Source of the DNA: an uncultured Collinsella sp.
Lineage (GTDB): Bacteria > Actinomycetota > Coriobacteriia > Coriobacteriales > Coriobacteriaceae
Direction of reading: 5' to 3'
NCBI GenBank assembly: GCA_900551605.1
Contig: URWS01000039.1
Coordinates: forward strand, 1-8,894
Length of the DNA: 8,894 nt
Below, in pieces: positions 7,483 through 8,894 of this stretch (position 1 is the first letter of the stretch; the number at the start of each line of letters is the position of its first letter). The position numbers and the translations under genes were made by a program. The notes beneath the pieces are model-generated. The model did not search any database. It saw nothing but the letters and a program-made list of their open reading frames with translations, and was not told where the DNA came from.

Positions 7483-8451
7483 ATGGCCACTTTACTTCAA
7501 GAAAAATACGAGGCCCGCAAGGCCGAGGTCAATGCTCGCTTCGAGCAGCTTCGCAGTAACGAGGAAGAGCTCAACCGAATCTTTGCCAAGATCTACAACA
7601 TGGAGGGTGAGGTGCCCATCGAGGTCGAGGATAAGTACGTTTCGGTGGCGCGCATTTTCAATACCGCCGACGAGATTCCCGAGAGCTATAAGGGCAACAA
7701 ATACGTGCGCACCAAGCGAGACGAGATCACCTCGCTCATAAGCTATGCCGTGGGCTGCATGTTTGGCCGCTATTCGCTGGATGTGGACGGGCTGGTCCTG
7801 GCCGATCAGGGCGCCACGGTCGATGACTATCTGGCCAAGATGCCCAACTCTGATCATGTGACCTTTATGCCCGATAGCGATAACGTGCTGCCCATTACCG
7901 ATGACGAGTACTTTGACGACGACATCGTGCGCTATTTTATCGACTTTGTGCGCACCGTGTATGGCGAGGAGACGCTTGAGCAGAACCTGGCCTTTATTGC
8001 CGAGGCACTCGGCGGCAAGGGTACCTCGCGCGAGGTAATCCGCACCTACTTTTTGAAGGACTTCTTTAAGGACCACTGCCAGACCTATAAGAAGCGCCCC
8101 ATCTACTGGCTGTTCGACAGCGGCAAGAAGAACGGCTTCAAGTGCCTTGTTTACATGCATCGCTACCAGCCTGACCTGTTGGCTCGCATCCGCACCGACT
8201 ATGTGCATGAGCAGCAGGAGCGCTACCGTGCCCAGATCGGGTATGCCAACGATGCCCTTGTCAGTGCCGAGCGCGGCGAGCGCGTGCGCTTGGATAAGCG
8301 CATCAAAAAGCTCAACGACCAGCTCAAAGAGACCATTGCCTACGAGGAGAATCTGCACCACTTGGCAGACCAGATGATTAAGATCGACCTGGATGACGGC
8401 GTCAAGGTCAACTACGCCAAGTTTCAGGATGTGCTGGCGAAGATTAAGTAA
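7483..8451 (+). CDS. pglX: PglX C-terminal part as a separate ORF
   Basis: This 322-residue protein corresponds to the C-terminal part of BREX-1 PglX. It opens with a coiled-coil-like helix including FEQLRSNEEELNRIFAKIY, the segment that follows the WDSFETSWDFK motif in intact PglX. Family signatures follow: SYAVGCMFGRYSLD near residue 88, NVLPITDDEYFDDDIV near 135, and KRPIYWLFDSGKKNGFKCLV near 205. A charged helical tail (about 240-322) may pack against the rest of the enzyme. There is no methyltransferase motif here, so it cannot methylate alone; it probably assembles with the N-part. ATG 7483 is the first in-frame start after a TAG at 7411 and has GAAAGGA 9 bases upstream. GC returns to about 55%, like brxC. 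Together with the N-part the length is 1,153 residues, near the family norm, so both parts look selected rather than decaying. pglZ starts 23 bp downstream. Confidence 0.88.
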   Translation: MATLLQEKYEARKAEVNARFEQLRSNEEELNRIFAKIYNMEGEVPIEVEDKYVSVARIFNTADEIPESYKGNKYVRTKRDEITSLISYAVGCMFGRYSLDVDGLVLADQGATVDDYLAKMPNSDHVTFMPDSDNVLPITDDEYFDDDIVRYFIDFVRTVYGEETLEQNLAFIAEALGGKGTSREVIRTYFLKDFFKDHCQTYKKRPIYWLFDSGKKNGFKCLVYMHRYQPDLLARIRTDYVHEQQERYRAQIGYANDALVSAERGERVRLDKRIKKLNDQLKETIAYEENLHHLADQMIKIDLDDGVKVNYAKFQDVLAKIK

Positions 8452-8463
8452 CTGCAGATACGG

Positions 8464-8469
8464 TAAGGA
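8464..8469 (+). promoter_or_regulatory. Ribosome binding site of pglZ
   Basis: TAAGGA, inside the longer GGTAAGGAT at 8462-8470, ends 5 bases before the ATG at 8475, within the 23-bp gap after the PglX C-part stop. It supports the chosen start and continuous operon translation. Confidence 0.6.
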
Positions 8470-8474
8470 TATTC

Positions 8475-8868
8475 ATGCCCAAGATCGATGTAGAAGAACA
8501 GCTCAAGCTGCGATTTTTGCAGCCGTTGTCCTCATGCGCGCCGCGCCGTGTTGTGGTTTGGCACGATGCGGACGGCGAGTTTGCTCCTGAGTTTGAGCGA
8601 TTGGCTGCCGAGGGTTTCGACGGCGTGGGGGCCGATGCCGGCGTAATGCCTGCTCACGGTGACTTTGAGCGCCCGGTGCGCTTTGTTGAGGCCTGCGAGG
8701 GCCGTATGTTTGCCGTCAAGAAGCTCATCAACCGCGATGACCTTGCGAGCGATATCTTGCTGTATCGCCGTTGCCCGCGCGGCAGGCTTGAGGGTGATTG
8801 GCTTGCCGATGTTGAGCTGTATGCCGATCAGTTCCAGGCTGACTATCTTTCGCTTTTGGCCGATCAGC
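8475..8868 (+). CDS. pglZ: PglZ, alkaline-phosphatase-like BREX protein, N-terminal fragment
   Basis: This is the first 131 genuine codons of BREX-1 PglZ, a core protein with an alkaline-phosphatase-superfamily domain needed for BREX activity and normally more than 800 residues long. The visible part shows the family's N-terminal strand and turn RRVVVWHDADGEF at about residues 24-36, then MFAVKKLINRDDLASDILLY near 78-97, and a WLADVELYADQFQADYLSLL segment near 109-128. The metal-binding phosphatase core would lie beyond the contig end and cannot be checked. The gene is cut by adapter: from 8869 the apparent reading continues as PVSYTHLTL, a translation of the Nextera mosaic end that should be removed from any protein record. 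Codon 132 (8868-8870) is already a hybrid of genome and adapter. Confidence 0.9.
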
Positions 8869-8894
8869 CTGTCTCTTATACACATCTGACGCTG
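8869..8894. other. Nextera read-1 side adapter (artefact)
   Basis: Bases 8869-8887 are the reverse complement of the 19-base Tn5 mosaic end (CTGTCTCTTATACACATCT). Bases 8888-8894 (GACGCTG) are the start of the reverse-complemented Nextera read-1 adapter. With the i7-side adapter at 1-42, the contig runs from one adapter to the other. It is not genome sequence. Confidence 0.97.

Noticed and set aside
6638..7483. pglX broken by a simple nonsense mutation or frameshift
   Set aside because: An entire 230-codon ORF of different composition lies between the parts, each part has its own start and binding site, and the split is at a domain boundary. Decay is less likely than an insertion or cassette exchange.
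7339..7483. Programmed readthrough or frameshift joining the HEPN protein to the PglX C-part
   Set aside because: The two are in the same frame, but TAG stops at 7339, 7342, 7351 and 7411 separate them, and the C-part has its own ribosome binding site.

Overview
The window is the middle of a type 1 BREX anti-phage operon on a moderately GC-rich genome. All genes are on the + strand. The order is brxB (3' part only), brxC, pglX 5' part, a HEPN-like gene, pglX 3' part, and pglZ (5' part only). That is the BREX-1 order brxA-brxB-brxC-pglX-pglZ-brxL with both ends cut off. Codon use, strong AAAGGAG-type ribosome binding sites and protein flavour suggest a gut actinobacterium such as Collinsella or another coriobacterium. 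This is an impression, not a demonstrated assignment. The contig is bounded at both ends by Illumina Nextera adapter sequence (1-42 and 8869-8894), so only about 43-8868 is genome, and brxB and pglZ are truncated by assembly rather than by biology.

Layout: 43-337 end of brxB; 416-4078 complete brxC ATPase; 4085-4118 strong stem-loop between brxC and pglX; 4145-6640 PglX N-terminal part (methyltransferase core plus target-recognition region); 6649-7341 a 230-residue protein with a HEPN RNase-type R-N-x3-H motif; 7342-7482 AT-rich non-coding gap; 7483-8451 PglX C-terminal part; 8475 onward start of pglZ.

The unusual feature is the split pglX. The family normally encodes one polypeptide of roughly 1,200 residues. 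Here the N-part stops just after the conserved WDSFETSWDFKRHPL motif, and the C-part restarts at the coiled-coil motif FEQLRSNEEELNRIF that follows it in intact PglX. The two parts together (831 + 322 residues) make up nearly a full protein. A HEPN-like gene lies in the gap, its ribosome binding site overlapping the stop codon of the N-part. The target-recognition region, the HEPN gene and the gap form one low-GC block (about 39-44% by hand count, against about 55-66% in the segments counted on either side), which suggests they arrived together as a specificity-plus-effector cassette.

Working model (inference): BrxB, BrxC, PglZ and a two-chain PglX carry out BREX methylation and phage exclusion. 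The embedded HEPN protein may be a backup RNA-targeting effector tied to the methyltransferase, comparable in position to PrrC inside EcoprrI and to accessory defence genes such as brxU inside BREX islands.
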